Below, piece after piece: positions 34,903 to 44,424 of a stretch of DNA of 45,507 nt (its first letter is position 1; each line of letters opens with the position of its first letter). The translations under genes and the position numbers were made by a program. A model generated the notes under the pieces. The model ran no database searches, was not told the DNA's origin, and saw only the letters and a list, made by a program, of their open reading frames with translations. The stretch comes from Gammaproteobacteria bacterium (GTDB taxonomy: Bacteria; Pseudomonadota; Gammaproteobacteria; WOZS01), in NCBI GenBank assembly GCA_011620135.1, contig WOZS01000038.1, positions 1 to 45,507 on the forward strand, read 5' to 3'.

Positions 34903-37331
34903 GGGGCCAGGCTGCCGTCCGGCCGGTAAGGGGCGATGGGGTTGTCCATCTGGCCCGCGAAGATGAGCGCCTCGAAGGGATCGGCCAGGTTGACCATCTG
35001 CTGGTTGTTCCTGAGTTGCAGCCGATTGAGGCACGAGAGATCGAATCGTGCCACAAACAGGTCGTGCCGGGCAAAACGTCCGGCCAGTTGGGGATGGGCC
35101 TGTTGGTAGGCCAGCACACAGGCAGCCACCTGGGCCCAGAAGCGCGCCGGCTCATAGTCCAGCTGTTGCCAGAGGATCGCGCTGAGATAGCGGAAAAAAC
35201 AGTCGAACACATCGGTAAAGATGGACAGGGTCTCCTTATCCTCGGGCATGGTGACGGCGATGCGACCCACTGCCTCTGGCAGGGCCACGGCCCCATTGAG
35301 CACACAGACCTCTTCGCCAATATCCTTGATCAGCACCCGGACGGGCACGTCGCCTTCCAGCACCAGGATCAGGTTCTCGCCGTGGGGCATGAACACCAGC
35401 CCATAGCGGCAATGACTGTGCAGCAAAGGGGCAAGGTAGGCGTCCAGATAGCGTTGCAGCCAGTGGTCCACCGCCAGGCCCGAGCGCTGGATCAAGGCGG
35501 CCACCAGGGCATGGCCGCTGGCATCGAGGTGCAGCAGGGCGGCCATGGTCATCAGACGCTCGCCGCGCTGCAGCAGCCCCACCGGGCTTTCCCGCCACAG
35601 CGCCGCCAGCGTCTTGTCCAGGGGGCCGCGACGCAAGGGTTCCTCGCCATGGAGCGGATGGCTGTAGCCGATGCCCGCCACCTCGCGCAGCACACGGAAG
35701 CCCCGCTGCTGCAGGTAGGGGTCGGCCTTGACAAGATCCGCCACCCAGTCGTTGATGGCCGGGTTGGTGCAAACATAATCGGGCGACAGCCCCCGGGTAA
35801 ACCCCATGTTCAGCACGGCAAGCGCCAGCTTGACATAGCGTCTGTCCGGATTGCTGACATTGAACAGGGTGCGGATGGATTGCTGGGCCTGATAGAGGTC
35901 ATCGCCAGGCCCAAGTGCCACAAGATGCCTGGTGGCGAGATCTCCGGCATGGAGGTGGGCCATCCTGTTGATCCATTGCCAGGGATGCACCGGCATCAGC
36001 AGGTAGTCCCGCGGCTCAAGCCCCTGCTCCATGAGCTGGCGCTCGAAGCCCAGGCGCGTGGTGCAATCCAGCTCTTCTTCCAGCAGCTGGCCATAGTCCA
36101 GATCCCGACTGCAGGCGCAGCGCGCCCGGCTGCGATGCGCGGCCAGCCAGATGAGCTGAAATGGCCGGCCTGCCTCGGGTGCATAGCGGCGCATGTCATT
36201 GGCATCGAAGCCGATGCGCCCGCTGTTGGCCATGAACGTAGGATGACCCTCGGTCATGGAGGTCTCGATGGTCTGGAAATCCGCCGCGGCCAGCTCCCCT
36301 GCCGGCAGGGTGCCGGCCTCGAGCTTGCGGGCGCGCGCTGCCGCCGTGGCGGCAATCTCTTCCACATAGACCGGCAGGTTCTGCGGCAGGATGCCCAGCG
36401 TCTGGGCAAACTCGACGATGAATCCCGCTGCCTCCAGCGCCCTGCTTGTGCCCGCGATGCGCCGCTCGATGGAAGCCGGGTTGATCTCCCAATGGTCGAG
36501 CGCCAGGAGCTGGGCCTTGAAGGTGTATGTGACAGTCCCGCAGGGCGCGTGCAGCACATAATCCCCCCAGGCTCCGCGGCGGGCGATGCGCTCCGGCTGC
36601 ACGAGGCGTTCATGGGCAAACTCCGCCAACGCCTTGCGCACCAGGGCGCGATTGACCGCCTGCCAGGTGGCGTCAGCAGGGATCTGGACACCCCATGCCT
36701 CATTCCATGCCTCGGCTGCAAGACCAGCGTCCAGCCGCCAGCGGCAGGCTGCGGCATACTGCTCCTGTGTGCAAAAGGCCAGGTAGGCCTTCTTCTCGCC
36801 GATGGACACCAGGCGGCGGTGCACGAAACCCACGCGACGGTTCAGGGCATGGATCCTGTGGTTGCGCCAGTCTGGCTCCACCACCACGCGCCGCGCCCGG
36901 CGGTCAGCGAACAGAAAGTCCATCACCGTGCGCATGACGGCCAGACTGAAGCCGTGCAACGGTCTTGTGGCGGGGGCAATCAGCAGGTGCATGCCCACAT
37001 CACCTGGCTGCGCCGCATAGCAGGACCCCAGTGGATCACACAACGGGTCGTAGCGCTCCACCAGAAAGCAGGGCACGTCATCATGCAGACCCATGAAGGC
37101 GGCATGGCCCGGCCTGGCGATGAGCCCGGCATACCAGGCCGCCACCTCGGCAACCGTGGCCCCCGTCATCCCCCAATAGCGGGCATGAGGCGTGTCGGTC
37201 CAGCGCTGGATGGTGACGGCATCCAGCTCCGGCATCACGGGACGCAGCGCGAATACCCCCAGCGGGTCGCTGCGGCTGAACAGGGCCGGCCCCTCGCTCA
37301 GACCGCAGGCAGGCGTGCCGGTGAAGGCCAC
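34899..37331 (-). CDS. dfoC: siderophore synthetase: acyltransferase-NIS synthetase fusion (DfoC/BibC-like)
   Basis: About 810 residues. Residues 1-190 are a GNAT-type acyltransferase like IucB/AlcB (RYWGMTG, then HLLIAPATRPLHGFSLAVM and VVVEPDWRNHRIHALNRRVGF), which would attach succinyl or acetyl to an N-hydroxy-diamine. The rest is an IucA/IucC NIS synthetase with MTEGHPTFMANSGRIGF, PVHPWQW, VFMPHGENLILVLEGD and a terminal iron-transport domain with cysteine (FDLSCLNRLQLRNN). It would link and cyclise the hydroxamate units using ATP. GTG 37331 with GGGAG upstream was chosen because the acyltransferase fold begins before the first ATG (37235); this makes it overlap the exporter gene by 34 bases. 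Product could be desferrioxamine-, bisucaberin- or putrebactin-like. Confidence 0.85.
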   Translation of the reverse strand: MAFTGTPACGLSEGPALFSRSDPLGVFALRPVMPELDAVTIQRWTDTPHARYWGMTGATVAEVAAWYAGLIARPGHAAFMGLHDDVPCFLVERYDPLCDPLGSCYAAQPGDVGMHLLIAPATRPLHGFSLAVMRTVMDFLFADRRARRVVVEPDWRNHRIHALNRRVGFVHRRLVSIGEKKAYLAFCTQEQYAAACRWRLDAGLAAEAWNEAWGVQIPADATWQAVNRALVRKALAEFAHERLVQPERIARRGAWGDYVLHAPCGTVTYTFKAQLLALDHWEINPASIERRIAGTSRALEAAGFIVEFAQTLGILPQNLPVYVEEIAATAAARARKLEAGTLPAGELAAADFQTIETSMTEGHPTFMANSGRIGFDANDMRRYAPEAGRPFQLIWLAAHRSRARCACSRDLDYGQLLEEELDCTTRLGFERQLMEQGLEPRDYLLMPVHPWQWINRMAHLHAGDLATRHLVALGPGDDLYQAQQSIRTLFNVSNPDRRYVKLALAVLNMGFTRGLSPDYVCTNPAINDWVADLVKADPYLQQRGFRVLREVAGIGYSHPLHGEEPLRRGPLDKTLAALWRESPVGLLQRGERLMTMAALLHLDASGHALVAALIQRSGLAVDHWLQRYLDAYLAPLLHSHCRYGLVFMPHGENLILVLEGDVPVRVLIKDIGEEVCVLNGAVALPEAVGRIAVTMPEDKETLSIFTDVFDCFFRYLSAILWQQLDYEPARFWAQVAACVLAYQQAHPQLAGRFARHDLFVARFDLSCLNRLQLRNNQQMVNLADPFEALIFAGQMDNPIAPYRPDGSLAP

Positions 37332-38497
37332 AGGCGTCTCCCGAACATGACCACAAAAACGAGCAACGTCACGGCAAAGCCCCCCAGGGCAGCCAAGAAG
37401 GGCATCTGCAAGCCAAAGCCACTCACAATGGAGCCTGCGGCAAAGGAAGCCAACAGCACGCCCACGTTCTGGAAGATGTGGATCCGACTGAAGTCCATGG
37501 CGTAGTGATGCCGGTTGCTCAGCTCGAAGACCAGCACCTCCAGGTGGACCGTGCCCTGGAACAGCGCCCAGCCATAGAGGATGCGGCCTGCCATGATGGC
37601 AATGGGTTGGCCGATGCCCTGCACCGCCGCACCCAGCATGGCCATGATGAGCGAGCGCAACAGGGTCGCATAGCTGCTGCGTCCCCTGGTGGCCCGGCGA
37701 TTCAGCCACAGCCCGGCCAGGGCGACCCAGGCTGGAATGGCATACACCATGCCGGCCAGCAGCTCACTATGACTGCCGGAGCTGGCGGTCCACCAGGGTG
37801 AGAAGAAAGGCCGCATCAAAAAGCCGCTCAGGTAGAACAGCAGGCTCACCACACCCAGCTGGATGATCATCGGATTGCCACCATGGGCGAGGTCGTGTTG
37901 CCTTTCCGGCTCTTCTGGTGTGAGGCTGGCCAGCGGCTGCCGCCAGGGAATCCTGTGGCTGCGGATCATGGCTGCGCTCACGCCGGCCTGCAGCACATCG
38001 GTGCTGGCCATGATGAGATACACATCCCTGGGTGCTGCGAACTCGAGGATCCAGCCGCCCAACACCGCCCCGCCAATAGCCCCGAAATGGACCAGCACCG
38101 AGAACAGGCTGGCCACGCCAAGATGCCGCTCCTTTTCCTCGAGACGCATGACATAGGGATAGATCAGCAGATAGCTTGCCTTGAACACCAGCATGGCCTG
38201 GGTGATGATCCAGAAACTCACCAGGGTAGGCGCGAAGAAGGCCGCAACCGCCAGGCTCCCGGCGGCAAGCTGGGTCATCATCCAGAGATGAAACTCACTG
38301 ATGCGTCGGGCCACCTTGGCCCAGAGCGGCAGGGTCACCATGACCGTGAAACAGCAGGCGGCAATATAGCAGCCGACGTGCTCCGGGCTGGTGTTGCCAA
38401 ACTCGCTGGCAAAGAACTGCGGATAAAACGGCAGCAGCATGGTATCGGCCACCACCGCGACCAATGTGAGCAGGATCAGGGCGCCCTTGAGGGTCAT
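37298..38497 (-). CDS. MFS transporter, probable siderophore exporter
   Basis: A 399-residue, 12-helix major facilitator. It lies inside the siderophore operon between the hydroxylase and the synthetase, matching the exporter position in several hydroxamate gene clusters. The motif between helices 2 and 3 is atypical (LWAKVARRISEF). ATG 38497 overlaps the hydroxylase stop (ATGA) and has AGAGGG seven bases upstream; an in-frame start at 38518 has no ribosome site. Export of the newly made siderophore is inferred from context; import of the ferric form cannot be excluded by sequence. Confidence 0.83.
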   Translation of the reverse strand: MTLKGALILLTLVAVVADTMLLPFYPQFFASEFGNTSPEHVGCYIAACCFTVMVTLPLWAKVARRISEFHLWMMTQLAAGSLAVAAFFAPTLVSFWIITQAMLVFKASYLLIYPYVMRLEEKERHLGVASLFSVLVHFGAIGGAVLGGWILEFAAPRDVYLIMASTDVLQAGVSAAMIRSHRIPWRQPLASLTPEEPERQHDLAHGGNPMIIQLGVVSLLFYLSGFLMRPFFSPWWTASSGSHSELLAGMVYAIPAWVALAGLWLNRRATRGRSSYATLLRSLIMAMLGAAVQGIGQPIAIMAGRILYGWALFQGTVHLEVLVFELSNRHHYAMDFSRIHIFQNVGVLLASFAAGSIVSGFGLQMPFLAALGGFAVTLLVFVVMFGRRLWPSPARLPAV

Positions 38498-39864
38498 GAC
38501 GATACCCTCTGGCGCCATGGGCGGGGTTCCGGTAGCAGGTCCGGCGGCACGCCGAACTCCTGGAAGGCAATGCGTTCCTCGATGGGATAGTGCTCCACCC
38601 CCGTCAAGGCTTTGATGAGATGAGCGTTGCGATGGCAGGCCATGCCCAGGTCTGGCGTGGTGAAGCCGTGGGTATGCAGTGCGGCGTTCTGCACGAAGAT
38701 CTCGCAGCCCGCGCGATCGATGGCATGGTTCCTGGTGACCGCAAAGCGTCCCTGCTCATCCAGACGGAGGCGCGAGGCAATGGGAGCCAGGAAGGACGGC
38801 GGGCAGTACCGGTAGCCCGTGGCCAGAATAAGGCCTGCGGTGCTCAGGGCATAATCGCCCTGCTGCTCCAGGTGGCGCAGCCCCAGCACAAGGCTTCCGG
38901 CGGCGCGGTCTACTGTGCGCAGTTCGCTGTTGGTGAACAGACGCACGCGCCGGCTCAGGTCCTGTCCCCGGGCATCCAGCACCAGGCGCTTTTGGTAGAG
39001 CAGCTCATGGATGTGGTTGATCGAGGAGCCATTGATACCCTTGTAGAGCTGGGTCTGACGCCCCAGCAACTCGTCTCGCGTCGCCCCCGGCAGGGCATGG
39101 AAATAGCGGATGTACTCAGGCGAGGTCATCTCCAGCGTGAGCTTGGTGTACTCCAGCGGCATAAAGCGCGGTGAGCGCGTCACCCAGACAATGTCCTGGT
39201 CGCGGTATTCGATGCCCTGCAACAGGTCGATGAAGATCTCGGCGGCACTCTGCCCGCTGCCCAGCAGCGTTACGGATGGCAGGGCCCTGAGCGCCTCGCG
39301 GTGGTCGAGATAGGTACTGGCATGATGAACCGGGCTTGCGCCGTCCTGGATGTCCCGCTCGCAGCAGGCCGGCCACCAGGGCGCAGGCCCGGTGCCCAGG
39401 ACCAGGCGTCGCGCCCGTGCGCCGTGGCGGCTGCCATCGCGCACATCCCGAGTCTGCACCACATAGCAGCCCTGCACAGCATCATGGTGGATCGCCTCGA
39501 CGTGGGTGTTCCAGTATAGGCTGTCCAGCTGGGCAGCTGCCCAGCGGCAATAGTGGAGATATTCGCGGCGCAGCAAGAAGAAATTCTCCCGGATGTAGAA
39601 GGCATAGATCCGCCCCTGCTGCTTGAGGTAGTTGAGAAAGCTCATGGGATGGGTGGGGTCGGCCAGCGTGACCAGGTCCGCCAGGAATGGTGTCTGCATG
39701 TGGGCATCATCGAACAGCAGGCCGGGGTGCCAGTCGAAGCCAGACCTCTGATCCACAAAGAGCCCGTGCACTCCTGGGATGGTCGAGGTCAGGCAGGCCA
39801 GTCCCAGGTTGAAGGGCCCCACGCCCACGGCGATAAAATCATGGACCGGGCTGTTGTTCTTCAT
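38494..39864 (-). CDS. dfoA: diamine N-hydroxylase (DfoA/AlcA/IucD family)
   Basis: A 456-residue flavin-dependent N-hydroxylating monooxygenase. The FAD-binding motif is VGVGPFNLGLAC near the N-terminus, then FLADLVTLADPTHPMSFLNY as in lysine/ornithine hydroxylases, the NADPH motif LLGSGQSAAEIF, and the C-terminal LATGYRY (ATGY motif). It would hydroxylate one amine of cadaverine or putrescine using O2 and NADPH, the committed step to hydroxamates. ATG 39864 has GGAG eight bases upstream and lies 13 bases after the decarboxylase stop. Substrate chain length cannot be determined by eye. Confidence 0.87.
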   Translation of the reverse strand: MKNNSPVHDFIAVGVGPFNLGLACLTSTIPGVHGLFVDQRSGFDWHPGLLFDDAHMQTPFLADLVTLADPTHPMSFLNYLKQQGRIYAFYIRENFFLLRREYLHYCRWAAAQLDSLYWNTHVEAIHHDAVQGCYVVQTRDVRDGSRHGARARRLVLGTGPAPWWPACCERDIQDGASPVHHASTYLDHREALRALPSVTLLGSGQSAAEIFIDLLQGIEYRDQDIVWVTRSPRFMPLEYTKLTLEMTSPEYIRYFHALPGATRDELLGRQTQLYKGINGSSINHIHELLYQKRLVLDARGQDLSRRVRLFTNSELRTVDRAAGSLVLGLRHLEQQGDYALSTAGLILATGYRYCPPSFLAPIASRLRLDEQGRFAVTRNHAIDRAGCEIFVQNAALHTHGFTTPDLGMACHRNAHLIKALTGVEHYPIEERIAFQEFGVPPDLLPEPRPWRQRVSS

Positions 39865-39877
39865 GGCATGGACTCCA

Positions 39878-41446
39878 TCAGGCTGGCTGTGGTTGTGGTT
39901 CGCGCCCGTGCTCCTGCAGCCAGGAGTTCCCATGGCGACGGATCATCTCCAGCACCGCCGCAATGTCCGCCAGGGTGGTGACTGGATTGAGCAAGGTAAA
40001 CTTGAGCCAGCTGCGGCCCTCTTCCCTGGTGGAGGCAATGAGTGCCTGGCCCTCGCCCATCATGGCCTTGCGGATCGCCTCGTTGAGGGCATCGAGCAGC
40101 ATGGGTTGTCCACAGGCAGCCTGAGGGGCATGGCGCAACAGCAGCGTGCTCAACGCAGGCGGCGCGAGGACCTGGAAGTCGGGTTGCTGCAGTATCAGGG
40201 CATGGGCCTGCTGCGCCAGCTCGATGACGGCATCGAAGGCCGCGCCCAGCTGCTCCGGACCCATCACGCGCAGGGTCACCCACAGCTTGAGGGCATCGCA
40301 GCGCCGCGTGGTCTGCAGGCTCTTGTTCACCAGGTTGGGAATATGGTCCTGCTCCTGGCTCAACGGATTGAGGTAGTCGGCATGCCAGACAAGGCAACCG
40401 AGGTGTCTTCTGTCCCGCACCACCAAGGCACTGCAGCTCACCGGCTGCAGGAAGGACTTGTGAAAATCCACCGTGACCGAATCGGCCTGCTCGATGCCGG
40501 CGATCCTCTCCTGGTGCCGGCTGGAGACCAGCATGCCGCAGCCATAGGCAGCATCGGCATGCAGCCAGAGACCTGCTGCGCGACAGATGGGCGCAAGCTC
40601 AGCGATGGGATCGATGCTGCCGAAATCGGTAGTGCCCAGTGTGGCGACTGCGGCGATGGGTATCCCGCCTGCTTGCCGGCAATCGTCGATGGCCCGCTGC
40701 AGCGCTTCTGGGGACATGCGATAGTCATCATCGCAGGCAACCGGAATGACGGCCCTGGCGCCGAGGCCCAGCACTGCGGCCGCCTTCTGCAGACTGAAGT
40801 GAGCAAGGCGCGAGGCGAGGATCCGGAAGCGGCTGGCCTGGGCGGGCAGGCCATCGCGCTGCACGCTGTGGCCATTCAGATGGGTCAGGCAGAAATTGTC
40901 CCGGGCCAACAAGAGCGCCATCAGGTTGCACTGGGTGCCGCCCGAGGTGAACACGCCGTCGGCCTGCTGGAGATCAAAGCCGATGCGCTGGGCCGTCCAG
41001 GCGATGAGCCGTTGTTCGATCAATGTGGCCCCGGCACTCTGGTCCCAGGTATCCATGGAGGGGTTCACCGCAGCGGCGATGAGTTCTGCGGCCACGGCAG
41101 GATAGACGATGGGACAGTTGAAATGGGCCAGGTAACGGGGATGATGGAACCAGACCGCATCGCGCAGCCAGAGGCGCTCCAGCTCGGCCAGAGCGGCCTC
41201 CAGCGAGCCCAGTGGCTGGTCCAGGCTCACCGCTTCGAAATCCCCTGCCAGCTCGGCAGGCAGGATGCCGGAAAAGGGCCGCTCCACTGTGGCGAGGCGC
41301 TCGCCCAGGAGGTGAATCGCCTCCATGGCAGACTGGATGAAGGCCTCGACATTGGCCGTATTGAGCAGATAGCTGCCGATGACCCCATCGGCAGGCCCAT
41401 TCTGGCAAGGCTTCGCGACGACAGGGGTCCATGTGGTATGTGACAT
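39878..41446 (-). CDS. dfoJ: PLP-dependent amino acid decarboxylase (DfoJ/DesA-like)
   Basis: A 522-residue group II decarboxylase. Visible are TSGGTQCNLMAL (167-178), the stacking His216 in ASRLAHFS, HADAAYG (296-302, Asp binds the pyridine nitrogen) and the Schiff-base Lys330 in DFHKSFLQP. Relatives make cadaverine from lysine for desferrioxamine, or act on ornithine or 2,4-diaminobutyrate. As the first gene of a hydroxamate siderophore operon, lysine or ornithine is the likely substrate. ATG 41446 has a GGAGG ribosome site, and a Fur-type promoter lies 34-61 bases upstream. Confidence 0.86.
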   Translation of the reverse strand: MSHTTWTPVVAKPCQNGPADGVIGSYLLNTANVEAFIQSAMEAIHLLGERLATVERPFSGILPAELAGDFEAVSLDQPLGSLEAALAELERLWLRDAVWFHHPRYLAHFNCPIVYPAVAAELIAAAVNPSMDTWDQSAGATLIEQRLIAWTAQRIGFDLQQADGVFTSGGTQCNLMALLLARDNFCLTHLNGHSVQRDGLPAQASRFRILASRLAHFSLQKAAAVLGLGARAVIPVACDDDYRMSPEALQRAIDDCRQAGGIPIAAVATLGTTDFGSIDPIAELAPICRAAGLWLHADAAYGCGMLVSSRHQERIAGIEQADSVTVDFHKSFLQPVSCSALVVRDRRHLGCLVWHADYLNPLSQEQDHIPNLVNKSLQTTRRCDALKLWVTLRVMGPEQLGAAFDAVIELAQQAHALILQQPDFQVLAPPALSTLLLRHAPQAACGQPMLLDALNEAIRKAMMGEGQALIASTREEGRSWLKFTLLNPVTTLADIAAVLEMIRRHGNSWLQEHGREPQPQPA

Positions 41447-41479
41447 CTCACCTCCAGGCTGTTCAAGGAACAGGAATAA

Positions 41480-41507
41480 AATATAACAATTCTCATTAGC
41501 ATTTCAA
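41480..41507 (-). promoter_or_regulatory. Fur-type operator and promoter of the siderophore biosynthesis operon
   Basis: On the minus strand TTGAAA (41507-41502) and TATATT (41485-41480) form a -35/-10 pair with 16 bases between. The 19 bases at 41482-41500 agree with the Fur consensus at about 14 positions (core AATGAGAATTGTTAT). Fur with iron bound would block RNA polymerase here. Confidence 0.8.
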
Positions 41508-41982
41508 GTAGTGTGTCTCTCCAAGGACTGGTCTTGGCAATGGGGCAGGAATGCCCAGAACGCTGATGCAATGACACGGCCACCGCCCTCTCCCGGTCGC
41601 CTGTCAGGCAGGGCCCCGTTCCATCAGGCCTGGTACGCCAGGTCAGGGGGGGGGAAGCCGGCTACGAGGGGCGCGCCATGAAGCTGCTGACCCTGCACGG
41701 CCGCGGCGGGGTACCTGCCGCAGGGCTTGGGTTGCGTTGACGAAGGTGCCAGAGGCATCGCCCGCCAGGGCACGACGGGCCTGCTGATCTTGAGGTCGAT
41801 GGAACCCCTGGGCGGGCAGCGCCTTGCTCTCCAGGGGTCTTGACGTGGGGCGGCCTGGGGCGTCTGCTCATCCAGCCTGGCCAGACCTGGTTCAGCGCAG
41901 AAGCGCTGCTGCGGCTGGCTGCATTATGCCATTGCAGCGCCTGGAAATGAATCACCCTTGCCAAAGGCCTGAGAAGCCGTCC
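41508..41982. other. non-coding or decayed region between siderophore and ATPase genes
   Basis: About 475 bases. Short open frames occur on both strands but none looks like a known protein or has a plausible ribosome site and codon pattern. There is a run of nine G near 41647-41655. At 41968-41987 CCTGAG pairs with CTCAGG around an 8-base loop, overlapping the ATPase stop codon; this might help end the ATPase transcript. It could be remains of a lost gene. Confidence 0.35.
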
Positions 41983-44424
41983 TCAGGACGAAGGAACGGC
42001 GTGCTTCGTGCCGCCCTGGCGCTTGGCGAGCTCGGCAAGGCTGGCTATGGCGCTGGCCAGCGCCACGATCACCAGCAGCTCCCACCACGGCAGCGGCTGC
42101 ATGAAAAACCGCGCCTGCAGCCCGGGGATATACATGGCGGCCAGCAGGAACGATGCCGCGCCCAAAGCCCAGAGATCCATGATGCGATTGCCCAGTACGC
42201 CCATGGCAAAGAGACCCTGGGTCTCCGAGCGGGAGATGAAGGCCAGCGCCACATGGCCGACCATCCAGGCGCTGAAGGCCGCAGTCTGGATATGGGCGGC
42301 ACCCTGACCCTGCAGCGCACCGATGCCATAGCCGGCCATCACCGCCAGGAACAGCAATAACCCCTTGAAGCCGATGGTGCGGATGGTGGCGGCATCCAGC
42401 AAGGCCACAGCACCGCGCCGCCTGGGCCTGCGAGCATAGATGGTCTTCTCTGCGGCCTCGGTCACGAAGCCCGCCGAGGCGGCCAGATCCATGAACAACT
42501 CGAGGACGATGATCTGGATGGGCGAAAACGGCATGGGCAGGCCGAAGAGCACCGGCAGCAGGAAGATCAGGATCAGCCCGAGCTTCACCGCCAGGTAGTA
42601 GGCAACACCCTTTTTGAGGTTATCGTAGAACTTGCGGCCCTCGAAAAGGCCTTTTGTCAAGGTGAGGTAGTTGTCGTCGGCAAGCACGATGTCAGCCGCC
42701 TCCCGGGCCACATCGGTGCCGCGCTGCCCCATGGCGATGCCCACGTCGGCAGCCTGCAGCGCCAGGGCATCATTGATGCCATCGCCGGTGACAGCCACGA
42801 TCTCACCGGCGCGCTGCAGCGCCTGGACGATGCGGTACTTGTGCTCCGGTGTGACCCGGGCAAAGACGGCGACCTGTTGCACCGCCTGCTGCCAGGCCGC
42901 CTCGTCGAATCCGTCCAGCTCATCGCCCGTGATGACCCGCTCGGCCGGGATGGCCACCGCCCTGGCGATGGCCGCAGCGGTGGCCGGATGGTCGCCGGTG
43001 ACCATGATGGTGCGCACGCCCGCCTGGCTGGCGCGGGCGATGGTCTCCTTGACACCCTGGCGTGGTGGATCCTCGAAGCTCAGCAGGCCCACCACCTCCA
43101 GGTCCTGCTCCAGCCGATCCCAGTCCTCGGCGGCGGCAGCGGCGTCCAGCTCGCGCCGGGCCACCGCGATGAGACGGCGACCCGCCGCCGTCTCCTGGGC
43201 CATCTTCTCGTCGCACCATGCAGGCATGCTGGCGGCACGCTGTATGATCTCCTCGGGCGCGCCGCTCACCGTCAGCAGCAGTGCTGCGCCGTGCTGTGTC
43301 AGCACGGCCTTGGTCCTGCGGCCCTGGCCCAGCGGCCGCATGCGCACCATGGCCCCGGCGGCTGCCTGCACGCCGTGCTGCCGGGCGGCAGCGGCGATGG
43401 CCGCCTCCAGGGGATCGACGATGTGTTCGGCCACGTTGGCCAGGGCGCTGGCCAGCACAGCGGCGGCGTGTTCCTGGGGAAAGCAGGCGGCCAGCCGCAT
43501 GCGGCTTTCGGTGATGGTGCCGGTCTTGTCGGTGGCAATCACCGTCACATCGCCCATGGTCTCGGCGGCGGCCAGGCGCTTGACCAAGAAGTGCTGCCGG
43601 GAAAGCGCATAGGACCCAAGCCCCAGCACCATGGTGATGATGATGGGCAATTCCTCGGGGATGGTCGCAAAAGCAAGCGACATGCCGGTGAGGATCATCT
43701 GCCGCCAGTCCTGGCCCTGCAGGATGCCGATCACCGGGATCAGCACCGCAAAGAACCCGGCCACCCAGACCAGCTTGCCGGCCAGATCGCGCATGGCGAG
43801 CTGCAGCGGCGTGCGCGGCTGGCGGATCTCCTGCAGGCTGCGGCCAATGGCGCCCAGGCGGGAGCTGCGGCCGGTGGCCGTCACCAGCGCCTCGCCCTCG
43901 CCGCAGACCGCCACGGAGCCTGCATACACCATGTCGCTCGCCTTCTTGGCCACCGGGAAAGACTCGCCGGTGAGCGCCGACTCATCGCAGCTCAGCGCTG
44001 CGGCCTTGGTCAGCTCAGCATCGGCCGCAAGCCTTGTGCCGGGTGTCAGCACCAGGAGATCTCCGGGCACCAGGGCTGTGGTGTCGATCTCCTGCAAGGC
44101 GCCATCGCGCAGGACATGCGCCCTGGGTGCCGTGACCTGCCCCAGGGCGGCAATGGCCCGCTTGGCGCGAAACTCGTTGTAGACCTCCACCAGCACCAGC
44201 ACGGCGATCACCGCAAAGATGGTGATGGCATCGGCCAGGTTGCCAAAGAGGCTGTAGGCCACCCCCACCACCAGCAGCAGGATGATCATGGGCTCCTGCA
44301 CCTCTGCTGCGGCGATGGCCCAGAAGCGCACCGGCCTGGGCGTGAACAACACATTGCGGCCCACCTGCCCCAGGCGCTCCCGGGCCTCGGCTGTGGTCAG
44401 CCACTGTTGCTGGACAGCATCCAC
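41983..44424 (-). CDS. P2-type cation-transporting ATPase
   Basis: An 813-residue P-type ATPase. In order: cation ATPase N-terminal domain, two helices (about 42-62 and 65-82), actuator domain with TGES (152-155), helices 3-4 with PEELP (256-260, ion site), phosphorylation Asp299 in DKTGT, nucleotide domain, the hinge TGDGINDA, and a C-terminal helix bundle of about six segments. PEELP and the overall layout place it with P2 pumps (calcium- or manganese-like bacterial members); the ion is not certain. The start is GTG 44424 with GAGGAGG four to five bases upstream. The N-terminal domain is short and there is no CxxC metal domain, which argues against a heavy-metal P1B pump. It appears to be transcribed alone. 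Confidence 0.88.
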   Translation of the reverse strand: MDAVQQQWLTTAEARERLGQVGRNVLFTPRPVRFWAIAAAEVQEPMIILLLVVGVAYSLFGNLADAITIFAVIAVLVLVEVYNEFRAKRAIAALGQVTAPRAHVLRDGALQEIDTTALVPGDLLVLTPGTRLAADAELTKAAALSCDESALTGESFPVAKKASDMVYAGSVAVCGEGEALVTATGRSSRLGAIGRSLQEIRQPRTPLQLAMRDLAGKLVWVAGFFAVLIPVIGILQGQDWRQMILTGMSLAFATIPEELPIIITMVLGLGSYALSRQHFLVKRLAAAETMGDVTVIATDKTGTITESRMRLAACFPQEHAAAVLASALANVAEHIVDPLEAAIAAAARQHGVQAAAGAMVRMRPLGQGRRTKAVLTQHGAALLLTVSGAPEEIIQRAASMPAWCDEKMAQETAAGRRLIAVARRELDAAAAAEDWDRLEQDLEVVGLLSFEDPPRQGVKETIARASQAGVRTIMVTGDHPATAAAIARAVAIPAERVITGDELDGFDEAAWQQAVQQVAVFARVTPEHKYRIVQALQRAGEIVAVTGDGINDALALQAADVGIAMGQRGTDVAREAADIVLADDNYLTLTKGLFEGRKFYDNLKKGVAYYLAVKLGLILIFLLPVLFGLPMPFSPIQIIVLELFMDLAASAGFVTEAAEKTIYARRPRRRGAVALLDAATIRTIGFKGLLLFLAVMAGYGIGALQGQGAAHIQTAAFSAWMVGHVALAFISRSETQGLFAMGVLGNRIMDLWALGAASFLLAAMYIPGLQARFFMQPLPWWELLVIVALASAIASLAELAKRQGGTKHAVPSS

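Noticed and set aside
41662-41964. A 100-codon minus-strand frame upstream of the siderophore operon
   Set aside because: Ser/Pro/Arg-rich translation without a ribosome site or known motif; treated as non-coding.
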